A DNA stretch of 64,000 nucleotides from Plantago ovata (lineage: Eukaryota > Streptophyta > Magnoliopsida > Lamiales > Plantaginaceae): the NCBI GenBank assembly GCA_028274465.1, contig CM051458.1, positions 51,015,253 to 51,079,252 of the forward strand, given 5' to 3'. Positions within the stretch are counted from its first letter, which is position 1, and the number at the start of each line of letters is the position of its first letter. Shown in pieces: positions 35,729 through 47,936 of the stretch. The position numbers and the translations under genes were made by a program. The notes beneath the pieces were generated by a model, which had not been told where the DNA came from, did no database searches, and saw only the letters and a program-made list of their open reading frames with translations.

Positions 35729-38715
35729 ATGGCGAGTATCTCGCTCCGTGCTGTCTTGGAGAAGTAAATTTTAACCGGACCAAACTTCCTAGATTGGATC
35801 AGGAATATACGTTTGGTGCTGACGTACGAAAAGATTGAGTACGTCTTGGACGAGGTCATTCCCGTGTGCCCCGAAAATCAGACTGCCGATCAGGTTGCTG
35901 CTTGGAATCAAGCCAACAAGGCAAGGTCTGATAAGCATCTTGAGGATGCTAGATCCGCGCAGTGTATTATGCTGGCGGCAATGAGCAATGAGCTGCAGAG
36001 GCAACATGAAAGCATGTTGCCGTATGAGATGTTAAAACATCTTGAGTCGCTGTTTAAGACGACAGCTAGAAGTGTTGAATTTGATTTGATCAAAGACATA
36101 CACAGATGCAAGCTCAGTGAAGGAGGGAACATGTCTGAGCATGTTTTCAAAATGATTGGTCTCTTTGAAAAGCTTGCTGATGCCGGCGTTAAGCTAGAGA
36201 ACAAGATCATGGTGATCTTTGTCCTTCAATCATTGCCGAGTTCGTATTCGCAGTTCATCATTAATTACACGATGAATGCGAAGGACGTAACACTGCCTGA
36301 ACTTCATAATCTGCTGAAGACATATGATCAAACTCTTCCTAAGAAGGAAAAGTCGATCATGCTTGTTGGGCAACCGTCTAACTCAAACCCGAAAGGCAAA
36401 GGTGCTAAGGGTAAGGGAAAGTCGGGAGCCAAGGCTAACACTTGGATTGATAAGCCTAAGCGTCCGAACCAGAAAAGGAAGTTCAAGAGAAGCGGAACGG
36501 TGCGCACAGATGAATGTCTTTTCTGTAAACAGAAAGGACATTGGAAGAAAGATTGCCCAAAGCTTAGGGCAGATCAAGCTAAGAAGTCATCGGCTTCTAG
36601 CTCAGGTATGTTTGTTATTGAAATGAACATGACTAATTTTGACTCCAATGGTTGGGTATTAGATACAGCCTGTGGCTCACACATTTGTAATAATGTATAG
36701 GAGCTAATTGATCACAGGCTAGTCAAGCGAGGTGAAATCGACTTGCATGTTGGGAACGACAATCCAGTTGAAGCCAAGCGCGTTGGACGCAGCAAGATAG
36801 ATTTACCCTCAGGACAATGTTTAGAACTTAATAATGTTTATTTTGTTCCATCCATTGTCAGAAATATTATTTCCATTCCATTGTTAGACAATATGGGTTT
36901 TTCCTTTCGATTTGCGAATAATACTTGTTATTTTTCATTAAATGATCAGTATTATGGAAAGGCTCGCTTGGTGAATGGTTTATATATTTTGCAAAGTAGT
37001 CTACCTTTATTTCAATTACATAACAAACAACCGTCTTCAAGAAAGAAGAATAATCCATCTTATCTATGGCATTGTCGGCTAGGCCATATCAATGAAACAC
37101 GGATTCAAAGACTAAGGAAGTTGGACTACTTAGAACCATTTGATTTTGAATCATATGGTACATGTGAATCTTGTGTTAAGGGTAAGATGACGAACAAACC
37201 TTTTGTTGGACAAGGTGTTCGTGCCACTCGCTGCTTAGAGCTCATACATACCGATGTATGTGGACCGTTTAAAGTCCATGCGCGTGGGGGTTATCCTTAC
37301 TTCGTTACCTTTACTGACAATTTCTCAAGGTATGGATATATTTATCTTATGAAGAATAAATCCGAGACCTTTGGGAAATTCAAGGAGTTTAGGAACGAGG
37401 TCGAGAATGAATTGAACCTAAGGATAGTCACTCTTCGATCAGATCGAGGAGGTGAATACCTTAGTGAAGAATTTATCGGTTACTTGAAGGAGAATGGGAT
37501 TCAATCGCAATGGACTCCTCCTGGAACACCACGGTTAAATGGTGTGTCTGAGAGGAGGAATCGAACCCTGTTAGACATGGTAAGATCAATGATTGGATTC
37601 TCAACTCTTCCAAAGTATCTGTGGGGATATGCACTACAAACTGCAATCTACATTTTGAACCGTGTACCATCTAAATCAGTGGAGAAAACTCCTTATGAGT
37701 TATGGAAGAGAAAGAAGCCTTCACTAGGCTATCTTAGACCTTGGGGCTGTCCTGCGATAGTCAAGCTGATGCTCACTGATAAGTTAGATGCCAAGGGTGT
37801 CAAAGTATATTTCATAGGCTATCCTCGTCAGACGAGAGGCTATGAATTCTATCATGTTGAAGATCACAAGGTGATCGTGTCTAGAAACGTGAAGTTTTTA
37901 GAAGCTGAATACCTCAAAGAAGAGAGGTTAGATGATATGATAGATCTTGAAGAAATTCAAGACTTTGACATGCGCGAACATGAGGTCTCAAAATCTTCTG
38001 ATTTGGACTCAAGTTCAGTGGGAGCTTTCGAAGCAGACAAGGGTGATGATATGACAATTGCTAGGCATGTCATAGTCAGTGGGAGTCCTGTGATTAGATC
38101 AACAGTTGAAACCACACCAATAGAACCCGTTGTCAACCAACCTGTGCAACAAGTTGCACAAGAGCAGCCTCCCGCAAGGGAACAGGGTCGCGCCCAGCGA
38201 CCGGCTGCATCAGTACCCACTGATAATGTTCGTGTTACACGAAGCCAGAAAAGAAAAGCACCAGAACAAGTCGAGCTCCATAGGTCCGAAGAGGATCCTA
38301 AAAGGACCTCAGAAGCAAAACCTTATGATAGAAGACATCAGTGAACTTGATGTCGGTTTATCAGATCGGGAAGATCCCGAGACCTACAAAGAGGCAATAA
38401 TTGATATTGACTCAGACAAATGGCAAGAGACCATGGAATTAGAAATGGATTCAATGTACCAGAACCAAGTTTGGAACTTGGTAGACTTTCCCAAGGGGTT
38501 AGACCAATTGGGTGCAAATGGGTCTTTAAACGAAAGACAGATGCCGATGGCAATGTACAAACGCACAAAGTAGGCTTGTGGCGAAAGGCTACACGCAAAG
38601 GTATGGCATTGATTACGATGAAACCTTTTCACCGGTAGCAAAATTGAAGTCCATTCGAATTCTACTTGCGATAGCTGCCTACTATGATTATGAAATCTGG
38701 CAGATGGATGTAAGT
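35729..38715 (+). pseudogene. gag-pol body of the copia remnant
   Basis: Gag shows the usual copia core (for example LVLTYEKIEYVLDE and SSYSQFIINYTMN) and a CCHC knuckle, CLFCKQKGHWKKDC. A protease start, WVLDTACGSHI, follows. The pol part has the pre-integrase motif [12 protein letters not shown], integrase from HTDVCGPF through [12 protein letters not shown] to [10 protein letters not shown]-like C-terminal sequence, and the first part of reverse transcriptase. It is broken with a few interruptions. Confidence 0.88.
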
Positions 38716-39032
38716 TTCATAGGCACGGGACAACCATTCGTATTCTAACATGTTTCATTGCGTCATCACTGACTAGGTCCAGGTAGAGAATGTTACGAGA
38801 GACTATCTTGTTTAACATAGTGCATATGTGAATGTGTATGAGTCAATCAAGACATTCTTCAACCAAAATCCATGTTATGATTTGTATGGTCATTGTTCAT
38901 AAGTTTTTGATAGATTCAATAGATTAGTTCATTTCATTTGGCATGAGACTCCACTTTGTGTGTTGCATTGGTTTTTTGCATTAGAGTCTAGCTAGTTGCT
39001 TGAGGACAAGCAAATGTTTGGTTTGGGGAGTT

Positions 39033-40227
39033 TGATGAACGTGTATTTTACACTTTCATTCGAGTCTTTTTCCCCATTTTAGCTATCCTCTAGTTAATTT
39101 AGCTTATATTTTAGTGCATTTTATTAGAATAGTGTCACGTCTTTTTCTTTGCATTTTTCAGGAATTAGGTGAAAAACGTACTTTTGGTGGGCAAATATGG
39201 TGAAGAGAATGAAGTTTTTGTGCTTCGTGGTCATCCGTGGTGTATCTAGAAGTTTCCAGACGAGTTTTGAGGCCTAGGGGACGAGTTTCAAGGCTTAAAG
39301 GTCACTAGAAGGCAAAATCGAGTCCAAAAAGGAAACCAAAACCAAAATCTCGCTGGCCACCGACACTGCAGGTCCCGGGCGGTTCGCCCCGTGCCAGGCG
39401 GTTCACCTGGCACCGGGGGCGGTTCGCCCGGGAGGTTTCGACAAGTATATATAGTTTCGCCTATTTTAGTCGTTTTTCATACCTTTTCACCTTATTTTGA
39501 GAGACAAATTCTCCAGAGCTTGTTCTGGGAATTATTAGCATAGTAGACTCTTTTTCTTATTGATTTGGAAGCTTAAGCATAGAGATTGGACATCTTTGAT
39601 TCTCGATTCTTGCTTGTGAGTTAGCAATTCACCGGAGATTGACAACCTTCGTTGGTAACTTGTATCTCACGATTTTACTGCTTTTATTTATTCAATTCAA
39701 CATGTTTTCATTGATTCTTGATTTGATTATGCTTGTTGATTGCGATTTATACATGAGTAGCTAAATCTAAGGTTGGTGATAGTATGTGAATTCATAGCTA
39801 GGGTTCTTAATTATGCATGAGTGGCTTCGCGCGTTTAAGACTTGATTTATTGTTTTATTTCTTTGATCTATCTAAGCCATCTATCTTCGTAGATTAATGT
39901 TAAATTGAAAGAAACACTAGGACAATTCATGATCATAGATTTCTATACAAACTTCAAGTACTTCATGTGTAATTAGAACCCGATGCTTAGAACGATCATA
40001 TTATCACTAACTTCCATCATAATTGATAAGAAAAACCTTTGCTAAAATCGTTTTCTGATTTTATATTTTAAGTTAAATTAGTTAAAGCTAGTTATAGTCC
40101 TTAGAGATCGACACTCGGGGTTATCTTACTTCTACACTACGTGCCTTGGTTTTCGTTGTAGTTGTGAGTTGCCTTTGACTAAAAATAAATTTATTTGATT
40201 AATTGAGTCTGACATTCTCGTTCATCA
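39033..40227 (+). repeat. Right LTR of the Ty3-type element, with GC hairpins
   Basis: A 1195-bp LTR whose first half aligns closely with 31570-32040 and whole length with the reverse complement of 62201-63403. A GC cluster at 39371-39432 contains hairpins with a 7-nt CGGTTCR loop. The clearest is GTGCCAGG/CCTGGCAC at 39391-39413. A TATA-like stretch (GTATATATAG) follows at about 39443. Confidence 0.9.
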
Positions 40228-40232
40228 TGTCA

Positions 40233-40916
40233 CCCCTGTAGTTGAGGGCATTGATGTTGTTTGACATGCGAACAAAAGGAAAAAGAGAGCGAATAATAAA
40301 TACACGAGTCGCTATCAAAACCCAAAGGGCGCCAACAATTCAAAATAATATCACAAAAGACGCTATACGGCCTACTAATTATGCGCGCACATGAAGGAAA
40401 CAAGGGTTTTCGTAAAATAGAACATGTGGCAAGGTAATGTTATATTGGCAATTAATTTTTAGAGAGTGATAGTTTGACAATAATTTTTTTACAAGATGAT
40501 AATTTGACAATAGATTCATTGCAGCACAATCATGACGATCGATGATTGGAAGACCAAACATCCCAGCGAGTAGCACCTAATTGTACAAGGTGGATAACGA
40601 TCGACATACTACCCGCCCTAACGACGACATACTTGCCACAAAATCCCATTGAAGGAGGCCATGTTCTATTAGAACAATCCTACCGGAGCAACTCCTCGGG
40701 CAATAAGAGATCCATCAATAGCACCATCACACTCCTTCAAAATTATGTGGGATCTCAACAACGGCAATGAGCACGACCCCTAAATGATCAGATATTCTAC
40801 AATGACAAGGATTGTTACCTTAATTTTAGTTTAATTAGTTTCAGTTAGTTTTGCCAACATTAATGTTAGTCTATTAGCAAATCTGAAGTCTGAAGTGAAC
40901 AATAAGAATATAATTG
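40233..40916. other. Spacer, possibly the tail of the CACTA remnant
   Basis: No gene is recognised. A 74-codon frame at 40546-40770 has no known motif. Position directly after the LTR element suggests part of the interrupted CACTA element, but no CACTA right end (TTGTAGTG) is seen. Confidence 0.35.
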
Positions 40917-40919
40917 AGG

Positions 40920-41096
40920 AGTTATAAGTGTAGTCGAGTGGTAAGGGTGCTGGATTAGCACATGAATTAATGTCGCGGGTTTGAATCCGACGGAGGCATA
41001 AGGTTAGTTTATATGTATTGGAGTTAAAAAGGTCGGTATAGGTGTAGTGTAGGTAGTATAGTTAGATTTGACCGTTTCAAATAATAATAAAAAAAA
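40920..41096 (+). mobile_element. tRNA-derived SINE
   Basis: An RNA polymerase III A box (TAGTCGAGTGG, 40931-40941) and B box (GGTTTGAATCC, 40979-40989) stand about 37 bases apart, as in tRNA-derived SINEs. The body goes on to an A-rich end with AATAATAATAAAAAAAAG. It does not fold as a whole tRNA (no matched acceptor stem), so it is not called a tRNA gene. Target duplication not clear. Confidence 0.6.
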
Positions 41097-41158
41097 GATC
41101 TCTAACTTTTTAGGTACCTCTTAGCGTCTCTTAGTAATAAGTAGACTCCCTTAGAGCA

Positions 41159-41590
41159 ACAATAACATTTTAGTCCACAAATTTGACCAAAGTACAATTT
41201 AGGCACGGTTCATATTTTCCAAATTTGCTCCCCCAAATAAGCCCTACCTTAAAAATAAAAAAAATAAAAAAAATGAGGAAGAGTTTGATCGGAGTAGCAG
41301 CTCCGATCAGAGTTGGCGGAGCAGATTTGGTGCAGCTAAGCTCCACTAGAGTAGGTGGAGCTCGAGCTACGCCACCCACGGTGGAGCTCGCTCCACCACA
41401 CTATAGTTTAAATTGATTTTTTGCCTTTCTTTTTGGGTTTTATTTAAATAAAAAAAAACTATATTTGGACTTAAGGGCAATGGAAAAATTGTAAATAAGT
41501 ATGATTCATTTTTGTTTCTTGTTTTTTTTTACGAAGAGTAAGATTCAATTCAAAAAACTGCATTTTTTTTACCTGAAATGTTATTGTAGA
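41159..41590. mobile_element. Third element with an AGCTCC-type core
   Basis: AT-rich flanks surround a GC-rich core at 41281-41400 with GCAGCTCCGATCAGAG, GGTGGAGCTCGAGC and GTGGAGCTCGCTCCACC. Inverted ends ACAATAACATTTTAG (left) and ACAATAACATTTCAG (read inward from 41590) may be its termini. No target duplication was found, so the limits are tentative. The style matches the small MULEs at 14825 and 27921. Confidence 0.45.
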
Positions 41591-41945
41591 AATAACGAGG
41601 TTATTTTTGTTATTGGACTTTTTTTTTCCCTCTTTTGATATTTTCTAAAACAAAATAGAATATAATTTGAAAGTACAGTAATTAATTTGGGACGAAAATA
41701 AAAGTTGAATTAGCAGCATCCAGATTCCAGGCTTGTAGGCTGTAGCCACGTGAATCTTTCTATAGCATAACGCCAAATCAAAGACAATAACACGCATAAT
41801 TAGAAAAACATTTAAAACAAAAACCAAACAATTATTTATCCATCGCGAGCCACGCGAGGCATAAGTTGAGCATAAAAAGCGCATTGTCAGCCTCAATTAC
41901 CTCACCTTGCTAACCTGCGCCACCACCATCATCACCATCACCAAA

Positions 41946-44900
41946 ATGGCCGCAATGACCTCTCTCCAATTCTCCCGCATCTTCACCCGCTCCCAAATTC
42001 CCTCGCCCGAGCCTAGACTTTTCCGCCAGCGTAAACCTTCCGTTGTCCGATGCTCCACCGGCGAAGAAGCGGAGTTCGACGCCAAGGTCTTCCGCCACAA
42101 CTTGACAAGGAGTAAGCATTACAATAAGAAAGGCTTTGGCCATAAGAAGGAGACTCTCGAGCAAATGAGCCTGGAGTATACAAGTATATCTCGATTTTAC
42201 TGTTTTTGGACTCTCTGCTTACTCCTGTTTGACCTTGTTGTTGTTGAAATTGATTCGATGAAATGTTTGCTCGTTAATTAGGAACTTATACTGTTGAAGT
42301 GAAAATTGAGCTTTCGATTATCAATTCAAACATCTGAATAGGTTTTGATTGTGTTGTTTACGAGTCTCTCTATGATTGACCTTGTTGAGATTGATGATCG
42401 ATTCTGCTTCGGATTCTCAATTTTCATGAAATGTCGCTTTTACATGTTTATTTACCTAATTTTATTATTTACTTAAATTGTTTATGATTGTGTTGCTTAT
42501 GAGTTTCTATGAACTGCTGTGGATTCTCAATTTTGATGAAATCTGCATTACTATTTAATGTATGATAATTGATTTGTGAAATTATATTGTTCGAGTTAGT
42601 GTACTTACTTTCTGGTTGCAATTTGAGCTTCCGATTATCAACTTAAACATCTGGATAGGTTATGATTGTATTGTTTAAGAGTCTCTATGATTGACCTTGT
42701 TGAGATTGATGATCGATTTTGCTTTGGATTCTCAATTTTCATGAAATGCCGCTTTTACATGTTTATTTACCAAATTTTATTGCTGAAGCTATTTTACTTA
42801 CTATCTTAAATTGTTTATGATTGTGTTGCTTATGAGTTTCTATGAACTGCTGTGGATTCTCAATTTTGATGAAATCTTCATAAATTTTTGATGTATATGA
42901 TGAGTGATTTGTGAAATTATATTGTTGAAGTTAGTGTAGTTACTTTCTGGTTGCAATTTGAGCTTTCGATTATCAGCTTAAGCATCTGGATAGGTTATGA
43001 TTGTATTGTTTACGAGTCTCTCTATGATTGACCTTGTTGAGATTGATGATCGATTCTGCTTTTTGGATTCTCAATTTTCATGAAATGTCGCTTTTACATG
43101 TTTATTTACCTAATTTTACTGCTGATGCTAATTTACTTGCTACCTTCGGAGTTCGGACGGTAATTTCAGCATTCGATCATCAACTTAAATTGATTATGAT
43201 TGTGTTGCTTATGAGTTTCTATGACACTGCTGTGGATTCTCAATTTCGATGAAATCTTCATTTATTTGATGTATATGATAAGTGATTTGTGAAACTATAC
43301 TGTTCAAGTTAGTGTACTTACTTTCCGGTTGCAATGAACTTTCGATTATCGACGTAAACATCTGGATAGGCTGTGATTGTATTGATTACGAGTCTCTGAT
43401 GGCTTCAGGTGACATCATCAAGACTTTGAAGGAGAACGGGTTTGAGTACACATGGGGAAATGTTACCGTGAAGCTTGCAGAGTCTTATGGATTTTGCTGG
43501 GGAGTTGAGCGAGCTGTCCAGATTGCTTATGAAGCTAGGAAGCAGTTCCCAACTGAGAAGATTTGGATCACTAACGAAATCATTCACAACCCCACTGTTA
43601 ATCAGGTCTCTTGTTCCCTCTCTTTATTCAAAAGTGTCACTTGTTTCACACATACGGGGTTAGAGCCGGAAAGAATAAATGTGTATGTTGTTCTCTGACG
43701 ACTTTTATATTGCTTGCTGGTCATTTCCTCGGTAATGTTGATTACTTACTTGCTTACTGAATTGTGTACTGTTTTGTTATGTTCGTTGGTGAGAAACTGA
43801 GTATTTCACAAAGAAATATGTGTCTTAATTGTGTACTGTTTGGTAATGATCTTTTGTGAGAAACTGAGAATTTCACAAAGAAATGTGTTTGAGTTCATGT
43901 GCATCATATAATATGCTCATAATTTTCTGTGGTTATGTTTGCATTAAGTTTATTGCAATGAGTTAATATGTTGCCTATTTGCATGCTTGGACAATTGCTT
44001 GTGGTTAATATAATCATATTTCCGCACACTAGTTTCTATGGTGATAGTGTTTACCTTTTTCTCCTTTCACCCTGAACGTAGATAGGTGCAGCAGATGTTC
44101 CCTGCACATGTAAACTTGTACAAATTCACCTCCTTCACCCCCTGCTGATTGGTTTACTATATGTCCTTTCTTCTTGCTACCTGTATTTAGAGGACTTGCT
44201 TGTGTGTTTGTCTTTCACTGACTTGATGTTTATAACGGGAAAGAAGAGATGAACATCAGTAAAACTGATTCACAACTACAAAATTTTCATTACCAGAGAC
44301 TTGAAGAGATGGAAGTAAAAAACATCCCTCTCAATGATGGCAAGAAACAGTTTGATGTTGTTGATAAGGGCGATGTTGTTGTACTGCCTGCTTTTGGAGC
44401 TGCTGTGGATGAGATGTTTATTTTGGATCAAAAGAATGTTCAAATAGTTGATACAACTTGCCCATGGGTATCTAAGGTAAATTCCTTATCGATAGAATTT
44501 CTGGGGAAACTATTTTTTGTCTCTTTCAATTTGGTAATAGTTTTCGATCTTCATCATGAAGGTATGGAACAGCGTTGAAAAACACAAGAAGGGTGATCAC
44601 ACCTCAATCATCCATGGTAAATATTCTCATGAAGAGACCGTGGCTACAGCTTCTTTTGCAGGAAAATATATCATTGTCAAGAACATGGCAGAGGTATATT
44701 TAATTTCTACATGTTTTATTTGTTCTAATTTTTTTTGCTTTTGTTTCTGTCTTGGATATTTTCCCCCTCCAAATTAAATATCATAGCATGGAATTGCAGG
44801 CAACATATGTTTGTGATTACATTTTGGGTGGTGGACTTGATGGATCTAGCTCAACCAAAGAGGCATTTCTGGAGGTTGGTTATTATATACTATATGGTCT

Positions 44901-46599
44901 TCTTAATTCTTAAGTAGGCTTCTGCTTCATGTTTACAAGTACTTTGTTCCTTTGCAGAAATTTAAATATGCAATATCCAAGGGATTTGATCCAGACATGG
45001 ATCTTGTGAAAGTTGGTATTGCAAATCAGACTACCATGTTAAAGGGGGAAACAGAAGACATTGGTTAGTCTATATTGAATATTGATGCCATCTTTTAGTC
45101 AGTATTGATGCCATCTTTCCGTCCGTCGAACAAAACCTCAAAGAATATTTAAATGTTTTATTCTGCAGGAAAATTAGTTGAGAAGACCATGATGCAGAAG
45201 TTTGGAGTGCAAGCTATCAACAACCACTTCATGAGTTTCAATACAATTTGTGATGCAACTCAAGTAACACTCCACTCCAAGCTCAATTTGTCATACAGTG
45301 ATGTTGTAAATGTTATCTTGTCGTTAATTTTTTTCAACATTTATGGCGAGTGAAATAATTTCAATAAGGACTCACGTTTTTTCACCCGAAATAACTGAAC
45401 CCCCAAACCACCACCACCACTAAAAGAAAAAGAAGGAAAATAGTAATTGAGTGCATGTTTGTCTTTGGCCATCATTGAATTTTATCTCTTGAGATGAGAC
45501 AATTTTTTTATCAAATAATGTATTTTTTGAATTACCTCCCAATGATCCACAATTTGGCTGATCCTTTCATCATTTCTTGTTCTTCTTAGGAGCGTCAAGA
45601 TGCCATGTACAAACTGGTCGATGAAAAGCTTGATCTTATTCTAGTTGTAGGTGGATGGAACTCGAGCAACACGTCACATCTTCAAGAAATTTCTGAGGAG
45701 CGTGGAATTCCATCATATTGGATTGACAGTGAGAAAAGAGTAGGACCTGGAAACAAAATAAGTTACAAGTTGATGGTATGTGTCTGTTGATTGTGAGTAA
45801 TTAATATCTGTGAAAACATAATTTGATTGCTGAAATGGTTCTGCTCAACAGCATGGTGAGTTGGTTGAGAAAGAGAACTGGCTACCGGAGGGTCCTGTCA
45901 CGATTGGCATAACATCTGGAGCATCCACTCCTGATAAGGTGAGTCTGCAAATTTTGGTTTACAGTTTTTCTTTGCTGTCAACCTTCGTAGTGCATGTATG
46001 GTTTTAAGCATATATTTGTCCATTCTAGAAGTATCATCCTTATAGATTAGATTTCTTGTCTATGGTGTATTTCTTCATAGTAATGTTATATGCTCTCAGA
46101 ACTCTACTTGAGACTTTTTTCATAAACACCGAGAAATTTTGTAAATTGTAACATAGAATTGGGTAATTTATGTATAAACCAATCCCTGGAGTATCTGTTG
46201 TGTTTTCCAAGGAACTATAGCACGCTATCTCTACCAATAATGGACATATATAGCAATTCTTCAAGTTTCTCCAAACCAAATCACAGTGAAGAGTACGATA
46301 ATATTTTCTACGTTGTGTTTCTGTCCATTTAACATGCACCGTTTCAACATTCCTGTGATCTTGTGAATGCAAATAAGTGTCTGCTTACAATGACCCTTGG
46401 TATAAATCATTCTACATTTTGTGTATGGTGTTTCTCATCGGAACTCAGGTCCACGGAACTTTCCCTTTCTCCGCGTAGATAGAGTATTGACTGTAACTCT
46501 CATCTCCTTGTGTGTTTTTATGATCTGGTCTAGGTTGTGGAAGATGTTCTTAAAAAGGTTTTCGATCTAAAGCGGGAGGAACTGTTGCAACTGGCGTAG
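41946..46599 (+). CDS. HDR: 4-hydroxy-3-methylbut-2-enyl diphosphate reductase, plastid
   Basis: Last enzyme of the plastid MEP pathway (IspH): reduces HMBPP to isopentenyl and dimethylallyl diphosphate with an iron-sulfur cluster. Ten GT-AG exons, 41946-42183, 43409-43605, 44297-44476, 44562-44693, 44800-44874, 44958-45063, 45169-45263, 45590-45775, 45852-45938 and 46534-46599, in full phase agreement, giving an open 453-residue protein of normal plant length. The first 35 or so residues are rich in Ser, Arg and Pro and poor in acidic residues, as expected for a chloroplast transit peptide. The three cluster cysteines are C109 ([11 protein letters not shown]), C200 (DTTCPWVSK) and C337 (NTICDATQ). 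Active-site phrases [29 protein letters not shown] and SGASTPD are all present. The ATG at 41946 is the first in frame. Intron 1 splits a Ser codon and holds a tandem repeat. The gene looks functional. Confidence 0.98.
42341..43400. repeat. Three tandem copies of a 320-375 bp unit in HDR intron 1
   Basis: Units start GGTTTTGATTGTGTTG at 42341, GGTTATGATTGTATTG at 42658 and again at 42994, and a fourth start GGCTGTGATTGTATTG at 43369 runs straight into the splice acceptor of exon 2. Each unit contains ATTGACCTTGTTGAGATTGA, ATGAAATGTCGCTTTTAC, GAACTGCTGTGGATTCTC or close variants. The copies are diverged by small changes. Nearly all of the first intron is made of them. Confidence 0.9.
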
Positions 46600-47099
46600 G
46601 TTATGCCTGCCATATATATTGCTTACATAACCGTTTCAGAAACGGCTGAATAGTTAGGTTATCAAAAGAATCAGCAGAATATTTTCTGGCACCATGTTAC
46701 ATAGTGACCATATGTATGTAGAAATTATGATTGGCATGTTGTGTTGTATACCATATACATATGTTGTTTGTAGAACCCTGAGGATTAAACCCTATTCTGG
46801 ATGGATGGATGAATATACAATTACAGTGAAAGTATGTTTGCATGGGAAAATTGCACTCCACCATCAATATAAAGTGCAACTTCATGTTGTTTAGTGCTCA
46901 TTGGCTCGGCTGGACTTTTTCCTACCTGCATTCAAACAAAGTGTGCCACATAGCTACGATGTTTATATCCCATGGCTTATGTGTGGAATGAATAAAATTT
47001 GATACTGAACTTAATAGATTTGAGTTGAACTAAACTTAATAAATCTAAATTGAACTTAATTAATCTGAACTGAACTGAATTTGAAGTATAAATTTTAAC
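46600..47099. other. 3' flank of HDR and AACTGAACTGAAT low-complexity sequence
   Basis: Up to about 46980 likely HDR 3' flank. From 47000 the sequence is a loose repeat of TTGAACTTAATAAATCTGAAC-like words. The same kind of sequence resumes at 59580-59660, so the element between them entered an existing repeat tract. Confidence 0.6.
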
Positions 47100-47936
47100 T
47101 AAGAGTATTCACAACAGATTTCCTATAAATTTTTTTCTAAAATAGTTTTAAACTTCGCAAATTCTCAGGAAAGACGGTCTTTAATATAGACGGGACCTTT
47201 TTGCAATTTACCAACTAAAATCTCGCTACCCATTTAAAAAACTCGGGATCCGGATTTATGACCCGGTTCCTTATTCGGGTTATAAGCAGATATTAACCAA
47301 AAACGGCTTCTTTCTCTTTTCTTTTTTTTCTCGCTCTCAGTTCGATCGTGGGTTGTCTCTCTCTCTACAATTGGGGTTTTTTCAAGCGGTTTTGCGTTCG
47401 ATTGACGGTTTTGAAGCGATTTTCATCTTCATCGACGGTTTTGCAGCGGTTGTTTGGTGTATTTAAGTTCGATTTTGTGCTCCATTGAAGGTATTGTTCT
47501 CCATTGAAGTTTTAGGTCGTTTTTTGTTTTCTGGATGTGGTTTTCTTTATTTTTCTGTGATTTTGTAGTAGTATTGTGTTTGTTTTATGCTCGTTTATGT
47601 GTGTGATGTTTAGTAGTAGTTTTATTTTTGTTTTTTGTTACTCAATTGTTCGAATTTTGCTTATACATGGTGGTTTCTGTTTGATTTTTTTTGCTTATAC
47701 GTTGTGGTTTTTGTTGTCTGTTGTTGTGCTCCATTGAAGGTATTGTGCTGCATTGACGTTTTATGTCATTTTTTTCTTTTCTGGATGGAGTGGTATTGGT
47801 TTTCTGCATTGACGTTTTCTGTGTTTTTGTAGTAGTATTTTTGCTTTGTTGTTTGTTTTTGTGCTTTGTAGTAGTATTGTGATTGTGGTTTTCATGGTGC
47901 TTTGTTCCTTATTTTTGCTTTGTTTGTGTGTTAGAT

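Larger units (their letters stand above)
32041..38715 (+). mobile_element. Ty1-copia element remnant nested in the Ty3-type LTR
   Basis: A long left LTR at 32041-34136 starts TGATAGTG and ends TTACA. It is followed at once by a primer site of the initiator-methionine type (TGGTATCAGAGCC, 34138). Then come a leader with two unusual structures, gag from about 35729, and pol with protease start, GAG-pre-integrase, integrase and the beginning of reverse transcriptase. Further parts and a right LTR are not seen. The order gag, protease, integrase, reverse transcriptase marks it as Ty1-copia. It is broken, with several coding interruptions. Confidence 0.9.
31570..40227 (+). mobile_element. Ty3-type LTR element remnant, invaded by a copia element
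   Basis: The outer ends are LTR ends of one family (TGATGAAC at the left, TTCATCA at the right) and carry a matching 5-bp target duplication TGTCA (31565-31569 and 40228-40232). The left LTR is seen at 31570-32040 and the right LTR at 39033-40227. Before the right LTR stands a polypurine-type tract (GGTTTGGGGAG, 39020-39031), with AGGACAAGCAA just upstream, common in plant Ty3-type elements. A Ty1-copia element sits in the left LTR. The element is broken and much of its body is missing; the family has another member, a solo LTR at 62201-63403. Confidence 0.8.

Noticed and set aside
40931-40989. tRNA gene
   Set aside because: Pol III A and B boxes are present but no acceptor or anticodon stem closes; an A-rich tail fits a SINE.
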